A stretch of 64,000 bases of DNA from DSUN01 sp035527715 (GTDB lineage: Bacteria; Planctomycetota; PUPC01; DSUN01): contig DATKZY010000008.1 of the NCBI GenBank assembly GCA_035527715.1, positions 62,001 through 126,000 of the forward strand. The letters are read 5' to 3'. This document shows positions 23,240-32,984 of the stretch, piece by piece. Within the stretch, counting starts at the first letter, position 1, and each line of letters opens with the position of its first letter. Under the pieces are notes generated by a model. That model was not told the DNA's origin and made no database searches. It saw only the letters and a list, made by a program, of their open reading frames with translations. Position numbers and translations under genes: made by a program.

Positions 23240-26200
23240 ATGCCGCAGCGCGGCGCTCCTCCTGATGCTTTCCGCTCTGGTTGCCTCCGCGGCGGAGACG
23301 AAGGACCCCTGGGGCGTGAAGGGGCAGGTGCCGCTGAACCTCGAGGCGCTGTTCGACAACGACGCCATCGCCGATGCCCAGCGCCGCAACGACGGCAATT
23401 TCGACTGCCCCGACCATGCGGCCGATATCCCAGGCTCGGTCTTCCCCACCGAGAACCTGCCCGCGACGGGAAGCAAGTTCTCCTTCGACAACGTGCAATT
23501 CCTCTTCCCGAGCAAGGAGCGGGGCGACTTCAATAACGTGTCGTGCAACGGCCAGCGGATCGAGGTGCCGCCCGGGCGCTACAAGGCCCTCCACGTCGTC
23601 GGCACGTCGGAGAACGGCAGCTTCCGCGACACGCTCGCTCTCGCCTACAAGGAAGGTCCGGCCGACGCCGAGCTGGCGCTGCGCGACTGGTGCCAGAAGC
23701 CCGGCGAGGGCGACCGCGTGGCCTTCGAGGCCGCCTGCCGCTACACCTGGTCGAGCGAGAAGCGGGCGATGGTCCGCGAGGAAATCCAGCCCCGCATCTG
23801 GCTCCAGCGCATCGCCTTTGATCCGAAGAAGACGCTCGAGGCCATCGCCCTCCCCTACAACCGGCGGATGCACGTCTTCGCCGCGACGCTTGAGGCCGCC
23901 GAGTGGACGGACGAGCAGGCGGCGTACGCGAAGGAGGCGGCCGAGCACTACGCCTCGCTGGGCCGCCGCACCGTCGTCTCCGCCGAGAACGTGCTCCGCC
24001 AGTTCGAGGCCCTCGGCGGCCAGATCGAGCAGCGCATCGCGGCGGGCGGCCCCCTCACCCGCCAGCTCGGCTGGCTCCGCACCCAGGTGGCCTGGTGGCA
24101 GCACCGCCTCGGCAACCTCTACAGCTTCTTCGGCGCCGCCACCCAGGCCACCCGCGCCTTCCAGGGCCTGAGCAACGACCTGCGGGCCCTCACGGCAGGC
24201 ACCGACCCCTTCGCCGGCCGCCGCGGCACGATCCTCCGCTCGTACCGCTCCGAGGCTGACGGCTCGCTCCAGAGCTACTCGCTCGGCGTGCCGGGCGACT
24301 ACAAGGCCGACAAGCCGTTCCCCCTGCTCGTGACGCTTCACGGCCACGGCTGGTATGCGCCCTTCCAGGGCCATCCCGCCCGCACGAACAACGGCCTCCT
24401 CACCGTGGCGCCCCACGGCCGCGGCAGCCAGGACTACATGCTCGCCGCCGAGGACGACGTGCTGGCGGTGATTGACGACGTGATCCGCGACTACTGGGTG
24501 GACCTCGACCGCATCGTGGTCGAGGGCCACTCGATGGGGGGCACCGGCTCCTGGCAGCTCGGCGTGCACCACCCCGACCGCTTCGCGGCCATCGCGCCCG
24601 TGTGCGGCAATGCCGACCGCCGGGCCTGGGACGCCTGGAAGCCGAAGCGGCGCAGGGTCCGCTACGAGATGCCGCCCCGCTTCGCCGAGCTGCGCAGCTT
24701 CCTGCTCGATACGGTCGAGCCCGTGGCCTACGCGGGCAACCTGCTCGACCTGCCGGCCCTCGCCGCCCACGGCGCCCAGGACGACGTGGTGCCCGCGGCC
24801 AACTCGCGGAACATGGCCGAGGCCGCCAAGGCCCTCGGCTGCCCCGTGGACTACCAGGAGTTCCCCAACGTCCGCCACTGGGGCTTCCCCAACACCTTCT
24901 ACGTGAAGCGGTGGGACTGGATGCTGGCGCAGAAGCGGCCTGCCGCGCCCGAGCGCGTGCGCTACAGGACGGCCCGCTTGCGGCACGACGGCGCCTATTG
25001 GGTGCGCATCGAGCGCTTCATCGAGCCGCTGAAGTTCGCCGAGATGGACGCCCGCCACCTGGGCGACGACCGCTTCGAGATCACCACCTCGAACGTCGCC
25101 GCCTTCCACATCAACCTCCCGCAGGTTCCAAGCCTGCGGGAGGTTCAGGTGGATGGGCAAACCCTGAAGGCGGAGGGCCATTTCGCCACCTTCGTGCGCA
25201 GCACTCGCGGCAAGTGGAGCCAGGGCCAGTTGCCCCGCGGTCTGGCGAAGAAGAAGGGCCTCGAAGGCCCGGTGGCCGACGCCTTCCTCGGCAGCTTCCT
25301 GCTCGTGCGCGGCACCACGTCGCCCGACGCCTGGGAGCGCGAGGCGATCGCCCGCGAGGTCGAGGCCAAGGCCCGCGACTGGGAGCGCCTCTTCCACTGC
25401 CGCCCCCGCGTGAGGGACGACACGGCGGTGACCGACGCCGACATCCGGCGGCACCACCTCGTGCTCTACGGCGGCCCGGCGGCCAACGCCCTCGCCGCAA
25501 AGGTCGCGGGCAAGCTCCCCATCGCCATCGAGCGCGACCGCATCCGCGTGGGGCGAAAGACCTTTCAGGGCGACGACGTGGGCGTGAAGCTCTGCTACCC
25601 CAACCCGCTCAACCCCGAGCGCTACGTCGTCGTCTTCGCCGGCCTCTCCCCCGCCGCGCTCGACCAGGCGAACAACCGCTTCGGCAACTGGTTCGGATGG
25701 GGACCCTACGACAACTACGACTGGTTCGACTACGGGGTGTTCGACGCCCGCACGCAGTCGCCCGAGACCTTTCTGTGCGTCGGCTTCTTCGACCAGGCCT
25801 GGGCGCTCGACGACCGCTACGAGTTCGTGGGCGACGACGCGGCACGGCAGGCCACCCGGCCCCAGAAGGTCCCCAGGCAGCGCGCGCTGCCCGACCCCGC
25901 GCCCGATGAGGTGTATCTGAGCCACCTGATGCCCACGCTCGTGGACCAGCACAAGGGCGTGGTCGGCTTCGACCGGTCCTACGACGGCAACCCGCTCCGC
26001 ATCGGCCCGCAGCCGGAGGACGGGGCGGCTCCCGCGCCCAAGGCCAAAGCTGTGGGCGGGGCCTCCGCGCCCCGCGTCTTCTCGCGCGGCCTCGGCGTGC
26101 GCGCGCCATCCAAGATCGAATACGCCCTCGGCGGCCAATACGCCGTCTTTCGCGCCACCGTGGGCATTGACCTCGAGGACGACCTCGAGGCCACCCCCGC

Positions 26201-26411
26201 CCGCGACCGCGGCGAACGCGTGCAATTCCTCGTCTTCGGCGACGACAAGCGCCTCTACAGTTCCGAATGGCTGAAGTGGAACTCCAAGCCCGTGGCGGTC
26301 GAGGTCGAGATCAAGGGCGTGAAGACCCTCCGCCTCGAGGCCGACTGTAGCCTTTCGCGGTGGCTGGTGGGGAGCGCCGACTGGGCCGAGGCGCGAGTGA
26401 GCAGGAAGTAG
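23223..26411 (+). CDS. Exported S9-like alpha/beta hydrolase with NPCBM domain
   Basis: A 1062-residue secreted enzyme. A signal peptide and a long N-terminal region precede an alpha/beta-hydrolase core with nucleophile S437 in EGHSMGGTG, acid D520/D521 in HGAQDDVV and H552 in NVRHWG. A middle region has an amidase-like flavour. The C-terminal NPCBM module (GVRAPSKIEYALGGQYAVFRA) is shared with sugar-binding glycosidases. A peptidase or carbohydrate esterase attached to glycan is likely. I choose the TTG at 23223, preceded by GGAGA at 6 nt, which gives a clean signal peptide (ALLLMLSALVASA). Inside the gene, 25113-25145 is a perfect 13-bp hairpin that seems inserted in frame. Confidence 0.78.
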   Translation: MIPRSRCRSAALLLMLSALVASAAETKDPWGVKGQVPLNLEALFDNDAIADAQRRNDGNFDCPDHAADIPGSVFPTENLPATGSKFSFDNVQFLFPSKERGDFNNVSCNGQRIEVPPGRYKALHVVGTSENGSFRDTLALAYKEGPADAELALRDWCQKPGEGDRVAFEAACRYTWSSEKRAMVREEIQPRIWLQRIAFDPKKTLEAIALPYNRRMHVFAATLEAAEWTDEQAAYAKEAAEHYASLGRRTVVSAENVLRQFEALGGQIEQRIAAGGPLTRQLGWLRTQVAWWQHRLGNLYSFFGAATQATRAFQGLSNDLRALTAGTDPFAGRRGTILRSYRSEADGSLQSYSLGVPGDYKADKPFPLLVTLHGHGWYAPFQGHPARTNNGLLTVAPHGRGSQDYMLAAEDDVLAVIDDVIRDYWVDLDRIVVEGHSMGGTGSWQLGVHHPDRFAAIAPVCGNADRRAWDAWKPKRRRVRYEMPPRFAELRSFLLDTVEPVAYAGNLLDLPALAAHGAQDDVVPAANSRNMAEAAKALGCPVDYQEFPNVRHWGFPNTFYVKRWDWMLAQKRPAAPERVRYRTARLRHDGAYWVRIERFIEPLKFAEMDARHLGDDRFEITTSNVAAFHINLPQVPSLREVQVDGQTLKAEGHFATFVRSTRGKWSQGQLPRGLAKKKGLEGPVADAFLGSFLLVRGTTSPDAWEREAIAREVEAKARDWERLFHCRPRVRDDTAVTDADIRRHHLVLYGGPAANALAAKVAGKLPIAIERDRIRVGRKTFQGDDVGVKLCYPNPLNPERYVVVFAGLSPAALDQANNRFGNWFGWGPYDNYDWFDYGVFDARTQSPETFLCVGFFDQAWALDDRYEFVGDDAARQATRPQKVPRQRALPDPAPDEVYLSHLMPTLVDQHKGVVGFDRSYDGNPLRIGPQPEDGAAPAPKAKAVGGASAPRVFSRGLGVRAPSKIEYALGGQYAVFRATVGIDLEDDLEATPARDRGERVQFLVFGDDKRLYSSEWLKWNSKPVAVEVEIKGVKTLRLEADCSLSRWLVGSADWAEARVSRK
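25113..25145. repeat. Perfect 13-bp inverted repeat inside the S9-like gene
   Basis: AACCTCCCGCAGG (25113-25125), a 7-nt loop, and its exact complement (25133-25145). It encodes NLPQVPSLREV in frame. It resembles in form the palindromes found in the intergenic gaps of this window. Confidence 0.85.
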
Positions 26412-29400
26412 CCAGCCGCCCCGATGGGAGAAGAGAACTGAGAAAGCACGCTGCAAGGTGCCCGAAGTGCGGCCACCTGGTGGACTTCGGGACAGGCGGC
26501 GGGGAATCCGCCGTCTGCCCCGGCTGCGGGGCGTTGCTGAAGGTCCCCTCCGACCCCCTCATCGGCAGCACCCTCGGCGAGTTCGGGATCCTCGAGCTGC
26601 TCGGCCGCGGCGGCATGGGCGCCGTCTACAAGGCCCGCCAGGTGTCGCTCGACCGGCTCGTGGCGTTGAAGGTGCTGCCCGAGTCGCTCTCGAGGAACGC
26701 GGCGTTCGCCGAGCGCTTCCGCCGCGAGGCCCGGGCCGCCGCCGCCGTCCGCCACCCCAACATCATCGAAGTCCACGCCGTCGGCGAGGACCAGGGCCAC
26801 CAGTTCATCGCCATGGAGTTCATCGAGGGTGAAACCCTCGCCGCGCGGCTCAAGCGCGAGGGCAGGCTGGACCCGGGTCCGGCGTTGGACATCCTGAGAC
26901 AGACGGCGGCGGCACTGCGCAAGGCTCACGATGCCGGCATCCTCCACCGCGACATCAAGCCGTCGAACATCCTGCTCGATGCCGATGGCCTGGTGAAGGT
27001 GGCCGACTTCGGGCTGGCGAAGCGCCCCGATAAGGACGTGAGCGTGACCCAGACGGGCCACAATCTGGGGACGCCGCTCTACATGCCGCCCGAGGTGTGC
27101 CGAGGCCGGAAGGCCGATGCACGCAGCGACCTCTACTCGCTCGGCGCCACGTTCTACCAGGTGCTCGCCGGCCGGCCGCCATTCGAGGGGGAGAGTTCTG
27201 CCGAACTGGTCGCGAAGCACATCGAGGCAGCGCTCGTTCCCCTTCAGCAGCTTGCCGCCGACGCCCCGTCGGCGCTCTGCCGCCTCATCCATCGCCTGCT
27301 GCGCAAAGACCCCGCGGAGCGCTACCAGAGCGCGGCGGAGGTGCTGGAGGCCCTGGCCAAGGTCGAGGCCCGCGTGGCGCGGCCCGCCCCGACGGGGTCG
27401 GCCACCACTCACACGGCGCCGACCCGTCCCGCCCGCGAGCGGCGGCGAGCGGCAGCGGTCACAGCCCCCAGGGCAGGGCGGAGGAGCCGTCGCGCGTTGG
27501 CCCTGGGCGCCGCCGTCGCCGTGGCGGCCATCGCCCTGGTGCTCCTCCTCGCACTCCGGGGCAAGAGAACAGAGCCCCGGGCCACATCGAGGGCGATGGT
27601 CCCCGTCGCAACGCCACCCTCGCCGCCGCGGCCCGAGCAGGGGCCTGCGACACCCGCGCCCGACGCCCGCGAGGCGGAGGCGAGGGACCTCTTCGACTTC
27701 GCGCGGCGGGCCGCTGGGAGCGGCACCTGGCTCTCTGCCGACACGTATCTGGGCAAGCTCGACCGCACGTGCGCCGACACGAAGTTTTGCGCCGCCAACC
27801 GGGCGGCGATTGACGCCCTCCGCGCCAAGATCAAGGCCGCCCTGACACAGCCGGCCGATGTTGCCCAGGACGTGATCGTGCTGAAGACCGGCGACGCGGT
27901 CATTCGCAGCTCCAGTCCCGATGGACCCTGGTTGAAGTACGAGACGGACAGGGCCTCTCTGCGGGACTGGAGGCATTCCGAGGATTCGGTGAGTTGGCAG
28001 TTCAGCATCGGCGAGCCGGGGAGGTACGAAGTCGCGGCGGTCTACTCCATGGGCAACAGGGAGGGAGGCAGCACCTACTCAGTCGGGGTTGGCACCCAAG
28101 TGCTCAAGGGCGTTGTCTCGAACACTGACGGCTGGGACGACTTCAGGGAGTGGAAGCTCGGCACACTCAGCTTTGCGGCGCCCGGCACCGTCTTGCTCAG
28201 CGTCCGGCCCACGCAGATCCGTCCAGACTGCCACCTCATGGACCTTCGCTCCCTCATCCTCCGCCGCCTGAAGCCCGACGGCACGCCGATTGTGCCCCCG
28301 ACAGCCGACCCGCCGCCGCCAAGCGGCAAGCAGACAACCGTGGAAAACCGCCCGCCGGAGCCGAAGCCGCCGACGCCGGAGCCCAAGGCAGGCACCGAGG
28401 GCATCCGGAAGGCGGCGGCCGCGTACGCCCGGGAGTCGGACAAGGTGTGGGCGTTGCTCGGGGAGCGGAAGTACGACGAGGCGGGGAAGCTCATCGAGGA
28501 GCGCGCCACCCGACCCGAGTTGAAGCTGGCCGCCGAACACATCCAGGCCGACCGCGAGGCCGTGTCGCTGCTCGGGGAGTTCTGGCGGGCCGTCGAGAAG
28601 GGCCTGCCGGCGCTGAAGGGCAGGACGCTCGTCCTCGGCGGCGTCGGGGGCACGGTGGAGAGCATCGAGGGAGGCGTCATCACCCTCAGGACGCCTGTCG
28701 GCGAGACACAGCGCAGCAGCATGAGGGAACTCGCCGCCCAACAGGCCGCGCACTGCTCCGGCCTGGGGTCCGCGAGCGACGCTCACGGGAGCCTGCTGCT
28801 CGGCGTGTTCCTGCTGGCCGAATGCGCCGACCTCGACGACGCGGCGGAGGCCCTCGCCAAGGCCGGCGGCGGGCCGGCCGTCGCCCTGTACAGGAGTCGC
28901 CTGCGAGCCGTCGCGCTCGACTCCCAGGACGCTTCGGCCCGGGCCGCCTGGCGCAGGATCGAGAGCGCGGCGGGCGAGGGCCGCCTCACGAGGAACGTGG
29001 CGCGCCAGCTCCAAGGGATGCTCGACGAGTTCGTGAAGCAGCACGGAAAGGCCGGCTACTGCCGCGAATTGCAGGAGCCCACCCGCACGCTGAAGGCGCG
29101 GATCGAGCAGGCCCTGGTGCCGCCGGTCTACACCCAGTGGCCCTTCAGCGCCGCCGAGGCGAGGCGCCGGCAGGAGGAGACGGCGACGTTCCTCGGCGTG
29201 AAGGACGAGGAGGAGCTGGACCTCGGAGGCGGCGTGAAGCTGACGCTCGTCCTCATCCCCGCCGGCGAGTTTGTCATGGGCAGCCCCGAGAAGCCGCCCC
29301 CCGAGCTTGCCCGGCTCGAAGGCGCGATCCCGGACTGGTACCGCCGTGAGGTCCCCGCTCACCGTGTCCGCATCACCCGCCCGTTCTGGCTGGGCAAGGG

Positions 29401-29944
29401 CGAAGTCACGCAGAAGCAGTGGCTGGCGGTCATGGGCAAGAACCCGAGCCAGTACCTGGGACCCCAGAACCCCGTCGAGCGGGTGAGCTGGGACGACTGC
29501 CAGGCCTTCACTGGCACCCTGGGGGCGCGACTCGGCGACAAGCGCCTGCGCCTCCCGACCGAGGCGGAATGGGAGTATGCCTGCCGCGGCGGCTCCGCGG
29601 CGCTCTTCTCCGGCGGCGACAGCGTGCCGCACCTGATGGACCACGCCTGGTTCTACAACAACTCGGGCCAGAAGCCCCATCCCATAGGCCAGAGAAAGCC
29701 CAACGCGTGGGGGCTGCACGACATGCACGGCAACGCGTGGGAATGGTGCCAGGACGCGTATGCCAGCTACAAGGCGGACGCGCAGACCGACCCCGCGGGC
29801 TCCCCCCGCGGCTTCGGCCGCATCATCCGGGGCGGCGCCTGGTACAACTACCCCGGCTACTGCCGGTCCGCCTCGCGGTCATGGCTGAACCAGAAGGACG
29901 CCGAGTACTACTGCGGCTTCCGCCTGGCCAGGTCCCTGCAGTGA
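26360..29944 (+). CDS. Transmembrane Ser/Thr kinase with C-terminal FGE/sulfatase-modifying-like domain
   Basis: Up to 1194 residues. An N-terminal zinc ribbon (CPKCGHL..CPGCGALL, 34-60) is followed by a complete kinase domain (74-336) with GRGGMG loop, K104, HRDIKPSN (196-203), DFG (216-218) and APE-like MPPE. A single membrane helix lies at 379-399. The extracytoplasmic part contains a beta-sandwich and helical spacer and ends with a formylglycine-generating-enzyme-like domain (about 960-1190: RLPTEAEWEYACRGG, NAWGLHDMHGNAWEWCQD, GGAWYN). This arrangement is typical of planctomycete sensor kinases. The GTG at 26360 overlaps the upstream gene by 52 nt and has no ribosome-binding site. A CTG at 26438 has GGGAG at 7 nt and would start just before the zinc ribbon. 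Confidence 0.85.
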   Translation: MAGGERRLGRGASEQEVASRPDGRRELRKHAARCPKCGHLVDFGTGGGESAVCPGCGALLKVPSDPLIGSTLGEFGILELLGRGGMGAVYKARQVSLDRLVALKVLPESLSRNAAFAERFRREARAAAAVRHPNIIEVHAVGEDQGHQFIAMEFIEGETLAARLKREGRLDPGPALDILRQTAAALRKAHDAGILHRDIKPSNILLDADGLVKVADFGLAKRPDKDVSVTQTGHNLGTPLYMPPEVCRGRKADARSDLYSLGATFYQVLAGRPPFEGESSAELVAKHIEAALVPLQQLAADAPSALCRLIHRLLRKDPAERYQSAAEVLEALAKVEARVARPAPTGSATTHTAPTRPARERRRAAAVTAPRAGRRSRRALALGAAVAVAAIALVLLLALRGKRTEPRATSRAMVPVATPPSPPRPEQGPATPAPDAREAEARDLFDFARRAAGSGTWLSADTYLGKLDRTCADTKFCAANRAAIDALRAKIKAALTQPADVAQDVIVLKTGDAVIRSSSPDGPWLKYETDRASLRDWRHSEDSVSWQFSIGEPGRYEVAAVYSMGNREGGSTYSVGVGTQVLKGVVSNTDGWDDFREWKLGTLSFAAPGTVLLSVRPTQIRPDCHLMDLRSLILRRLKPDGTPIVPPTADPPPPSGKQTTVENRPPEPKPPTPEPKAGTEGIRKAAAAYARESDKVWALLGERKYDEAGKLIEERATRPELKLAAEHIQADREAVSLLGEFWRAVEKGLPALKGRTLVLGGVGGTVESIEGGVITLRTPVGETQRSSMRELAAQQAAHCSGLGSASDAHGSLLLGVFLLAECADLDDAAEALAKAGGGPAVALYRSRLRAVALDSQDASARAAWRRIESAAGEGRLTRNVARQLQGMLDEFVKQHGKAGYCRELQEPTRTLKARIEQALVPPVYTQWPFSAAEARRRQEETATFLGVKDEEELDLGGGVKLTLVLIPAGEFVMGSPEKPPPELARLEGAIPDWYRREVPAHRVRITRPFWLGKGEVTQKQWLAVMGKNPSQYLGPQNPVERVSWDDCQAFTGTLGARLGDKRLRLPTEAEWEYACRGGSAALFSGGDSVPHLMDHAWFYNNSGQKPHPIGQRKPNAWGLHDMHGNAWEWCQDAYASYKADAQTDPAGSPRGFGRIIRGGAWYNYPGYCRSASRSWLNQKDAEYYCGFRLARSLQ

Positions 29945-29975
29945 TCGCCCCGCCCTTGCCGTTGCCGTCGCCCAC

Positions 29976-30004
29976 TTGACTTTCCCGTCCTTCCGCCATA
30001 GTCT
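29976..30004 (+). promoter_or_regulatory. Predicted promoter of the DUF1080/symporter operon
   Basis: TTGACT, 17-nt spacer, TAGTCT, 50 nt upstream of the ATG at 30055. It shares the TTGACTTTCCC -35 context with the promoter at 60277. Confidence 0.55.
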
Positions 30005-30054
30005 GGCAGAGCGCTGCTTCTGTCCGAAGGCCGCCACTGCTGGAGGAGTATCCC

Positions 30055-30831
30055 ATGTCGAGGCTGGCTCAGGGTCCGCTTGTGTGGCTGCTGTGCCTCA
30101 TGTCGGTGGCGCTCGCCGGCGAGGAGACGGCCGGGCCGGGCTACACGCCGCAGGTGGACAAGGAGGGCTGGGAAATCCTCTTCGACGGCAAGAACATTGA
30201 CGCCTGGGACGCCGATCCGAAGGCCGGCGTGTGGGCCATCAACGAGCAGGGCGAGCTGTACCCCGCCAAGGGCGGCCGCACGATCTTCACGAAGCAGCGC
30301 TACTGCGACTTCACGCTCGAACTCGAATTCAAGATGGGCGGCGGCAAGAAGGCCAACAGCGGCGTCTTCCTCCGCGTCCACAACAAGGGCCAGGAAGTCA
30401 ACACGGGGATGGAGGTGCAGATCCTCGACAACGCCGACTACAAGGTGCCCTTCAACGCGGGCAATGCCAATGGGGCGCTCTACGGCCTCGTGCGCCCCGC
30501 GGTGGACGCCAACAAGCCCATCGGCGAGTGGAACCAGATGCGCATCACGGCCAACGACAACCTGGTGACCGTGGAGATGAACGGCAAGGAGATTGTGAAG
30601 GCCGACCTGAACCAGTGGACGACGCCGAAGAAGAACCCCGACGGCTCGGGAAACAAGTTCCCGCACGCCATCGGGCTGCTGCCGCGCGAGGGCTTCATCG
30701 GGTTCCAGAACTACGGCGGCTCGCCCGTCGCCTTCCGCAACGTCCGCCTGAAGGCCCTCAGCGACCGCAAGGCGCAGTTCACCGGCAAGGAGCCGATCGC
30801 CCAGGTGCTGCGCAAGGCCGACGCCCAGTGA
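30055..30831 (+). CDS. DUF1080 (3-keto-disaccharide hydrolase) family secreted protein
   Basis: A 258-residue secreted protein: signal peptide (VWLLCLMSVALAGE), then one DUF1080 concanavalin-like beta-sandwich (GWEILFDGKNIDAWDAD to AFRNVRLKAL). The family includes 3-keto-disaccharide hydrolases and is heavily expanded in planctomycetes. It ends 26 nt before the symporter gene, so hydrolysis and uptake are probably coupled. It is expected in the periplasm or outside. Confidence 0.85.
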   Translation: MSRLAQGPLVWLLCLMSVALAGEETAGPGYTPQVDKEGWEILFDGKNIDAWDADPKAGVWAINEQGELYPAKGGRTIFTKQRYCDFTLELEFKMGGGKKANSGVFLRVHNKGQEVNTGMEVQILDNADYKVPFNAGNANGALYGLVRPAVDANKPIGEWNQMRITANDNLVTVEMNGKEIVKADLNQWTTPKKNPDGSGNKFPHAIGLLPREGFIGFQNYGGSPVAFRNVRLKALSDRKAQFTGKEPIAQVLRKADAQ

Positions 30832-30857
30832 CGCACGCCGCGAAGGGGTGAACACCG

Positions 30858-32759
30858 GTGGACACGTTCGCCACGAACTTCTCGATGCTCGACTGGTGGA
30901 TCGTCGGCGCCTACCTCGCCATCTCGGTCGCGATCGGCGTGGTGGTGAACAAGTACATCCACAGCGTGTCCGACTACATGCTCGGCGGGCGCGGGGCCGG
31001 CACGGCGCTCAACGCCGCGACGTTCATCGGCACCGGCCTCGGCCTCGTGACCATCATGTACGCCTCGATGGACGGCTTCAGCAAGGGCTTCGCGTTCATG
31101 ATCCTGCCGCTCATCGGGCTGGCCGTGGGGCTCACGCTCGGCTCGACAGGCTTCGTGATCCGGCGGCTGCGCGAGCAGCGCCTGGTGACCCTGCCCGAAT
31201 ACTTCCAGCGGCGCTACAGCCGCTCGGTCCGCGTGACGGCGGGCATCATCTGCGCCCTGGCGGGCATCCTCAACATGGGCCTCTTCCCCAAGATGGGCGC
31301 CGTGTTCGTCACCTACTCGACCGGCCTCGGCCGCTCGCAGCCCATCAGCGTCCAGGACTGGCCCGGCTTCTGCGCCAAGCTCACCGAGGCCGGCGCCGCC
31401 GGCACGCCCAGCCCGCACAAGCGGCTGTTCGAGGTGCTGCCTGAGGACGCGCGGGCGGCGGTCGAGCAAGGCGCGGGGGACGAGTCGCAGCGGGCCGCCG
31501 TCCTCAAGGCGCTCAACGGCATCCTGAGCCAGCGCGATTTCTACAGCAAGAGGGACTTCGCGGCCGTGACGCTTCCCGCGGAAGCCGAGGACCTGTTGAA
31601 ACTCGGCCCGGAGAAGCTGTCGGAGCCGAGCGTCGAGCAGCTCAACCGCCTGCTCCTCGAGGCGGCCTACCCGAGGGTCATCGTCGAGAGCGCCTGGCGG
31701 CAGGAGCTTACGGTAAACCTCATCATGTCTGCCCTCATCCTCCTCGTGCTCCTCTACACGGTGCTGGGCGGCATGGTGTCGGTGATCGTGACAGACTACA
31801 TGCAATTCATCGTCCTGAGCATCGGGCTCGGGCTGGGCCTCTACTTCTGCCTGGCTCGCCCCGACCTGGGCTGGGACCACATGGTCGGGGCGCTGAAGCA
31901 GCACCGGGGCGCGGCGGCCTTCAACCCCGTCCACGCCAACTCCTACGGCTGGGTGTGGGTGATCTGGATGGCCATGCACTTCGCGGCGGCCGCGCTCTGC
32001 TGGGCGCCCGAGGCCACGCGGGCGCTGACCTCGAAGGACCCGGCGACCACGAAGCGAACCTTCCTCTTCGGCTCGCCCGGGCAATTCGTCCGCCTGGCGC
32101 TCCCCGCCCTCCTGGCCATCGCGGCCTTCTGCTTCGTGGCGCAGAACCGCGAGCTGACCGCTCACTTCTTCCCCAACGGCCTGGGCGGCAAGGCGGAGAA
32201 CGCCGGCCAGGCCATGCCGCTGCTGCTCGGCAAGATCGTGCCGGCGGGCCTCCTCGGCGTCCTCGTCGCCGGGCTGATGGCCGCCTTCATGTCCACCCAC
32301 GACAGCTACTTCCTCTGCTGGTCGTCGGTGATCACCCGCGACATCATCGCGCCGCTGAGGCGGGAGCGGCTGAACGACCGCCAGCAGATTCGGATCGCGC
32401 GGATCGCGATCCTGTGCATCGGCGCGTTCCTGCTCGTCTGGGGCGTGTGGTACAAGCTCCCCGACAGCGTGTGGAACTACATGGCGGTGACGGGCAGCGT
32501 GTGGCTGTGCGGCTCGGTCGTTGTGCTGGTCGGCGGCATGTATTGGAAGCGGGCCTCCAGCGCCGGCGCCCTGGCCGCCCTCCTCGGCGGCCTCATGTCC
32601 ATCCCCGTCATCTTCCTCCCCGAGGACCTCAAGAACGACACCCTGCTGATGGGCCAGATCGGGCTAGAGAACTACGCCTTCTGTGTCGTCCTGTTCGTCT
32701 TCTTCTCCCTTCGCTATCCCGACCGAAAAGGGTCGCCCGCGCAGGAGACGCGACCATGA
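30858..32759 (+). CDS. Sodium:solute symporter (SSS family)
   Basis: A 633-residue transporter with about 13 hydrophobic helices (LSVAIGVVV.., GLVTIMYASMDGFSKG, TVLGGMVSVIVTDYMQF). The TDYMQF motif of helix 6 is typical of SSS carriers. An unusually long hydrophilic insert (about residues 160-280, with RLFEVLPEDARAAVEQG) sits between helices 4-5 and TVNLIMSAL. It presumably imports a sugar, sialate or carboxylate with Na+ made available by the neighbouring hydrolases. Start is GTG, with AAGGGGTG upstream. The stop overlaps the next start as ATGA. Confidence 0.83.
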   Translation: MDTFATNFSMLDWWIVGAYLAISVAIGVVVNKYIHSVSDYMLGGRGAGTALNAATFIGTGLGLVTIMYASMDGFSKGFAFMILPLIGLAVGLTLGSTGFVIRRLREQRLVTLPEYFQRRYSRSVRVTAGIICALAGILNMGLFPKMGAVFVTYSTGLGRSQPISVQDWPGFCAKLTEAGAAGTPSPHKRLFEVLPEDARAAVEQGAGDESQRAAVLKALNGILSQRDFYSKRDFAAVTLPAEAEDLLKLGPEKLSEPSVEQLNRLLLEAAYPRVIVESAWRQELTVNLIMSALILLVLLYTVLGGMVSVIVTDYMQFIVLSIGLGLGLYFCLARPDLGWDHMVGALKQHRGAAAFNPVHANSYGWVWVIWMAMHFAAAALCWAPEATRALTSKDPATTKRTFLFGSPGQFVRLALPALLAIAAFCFVAQNRELTAHFFPNGLGGKAENAGQAMPLLLGKIVPAGLLGVLVAGLMAAFMSTHDSYFLCWSSVITRDIIAPLRRERLNDRQQIRIARIAILCIGAFLLVWGVWYKLPDSVWNYMAVTGSVWLCGSVVVLVGGMYWKRASSAGALAALLGGLMSIPVIFLPEDLKNDTLLMGQIGLENYAFCVVLFVFFSLRYPDRKGSPAQETRP

Positions 32760-32923
32760 ACGGCTGGATCACCTTCTGGACGATTGCCTGCACCGTCGGC
32801 TTTGCGGCGTTCTACCTGCTCGTCCTGGTAGTCGTCCCCCTCGGCGCGCTCGACCTCGTCAAGCTCTTCAAGCACCTGAAGGCCGGCGGCGACAGGGACA
32901 GTGAGGCCGACGAGGCGAGATAG
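32756..32923 (+). CDS. Small membrane protein, coupled to the symporter
   Basis: A 55-residue protein: one hydrophobic helix (FWTIACTVGFAAFYLLVLVVV) followed by a short basic/acidic tail (KLFKHLKAGGDRDSEADEAR). Its ATG overlaps the symporter stop (ATGA), a strong sign of coupled translation. It may be an accessory subunit of the symporter, comparable in size to the small partner of other two-component SSS transporters; that is inference. No homologue is recognised. Confidence 0.6.
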   Translation: MNGWITFWTIACTVGFAAFYLLVLVVVPLGALDLVKLFKHLKAGGDRDSEADEAR

Positions 32924-32984
32924 CCTCGCCTGGCTCTTGGTGAGCAATGCCACCGACCCTGGGAGAGGGCGATGACATGCGTCA

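Noticed and set aside
23163..26456. A 1097-residue minus-strand frame over the S9-like gene
   Set aside because: Val/Gly/Ala-rich shadow of a gene that has a clear catalytic triad, signal peptide and NPCBM on the plus strand.
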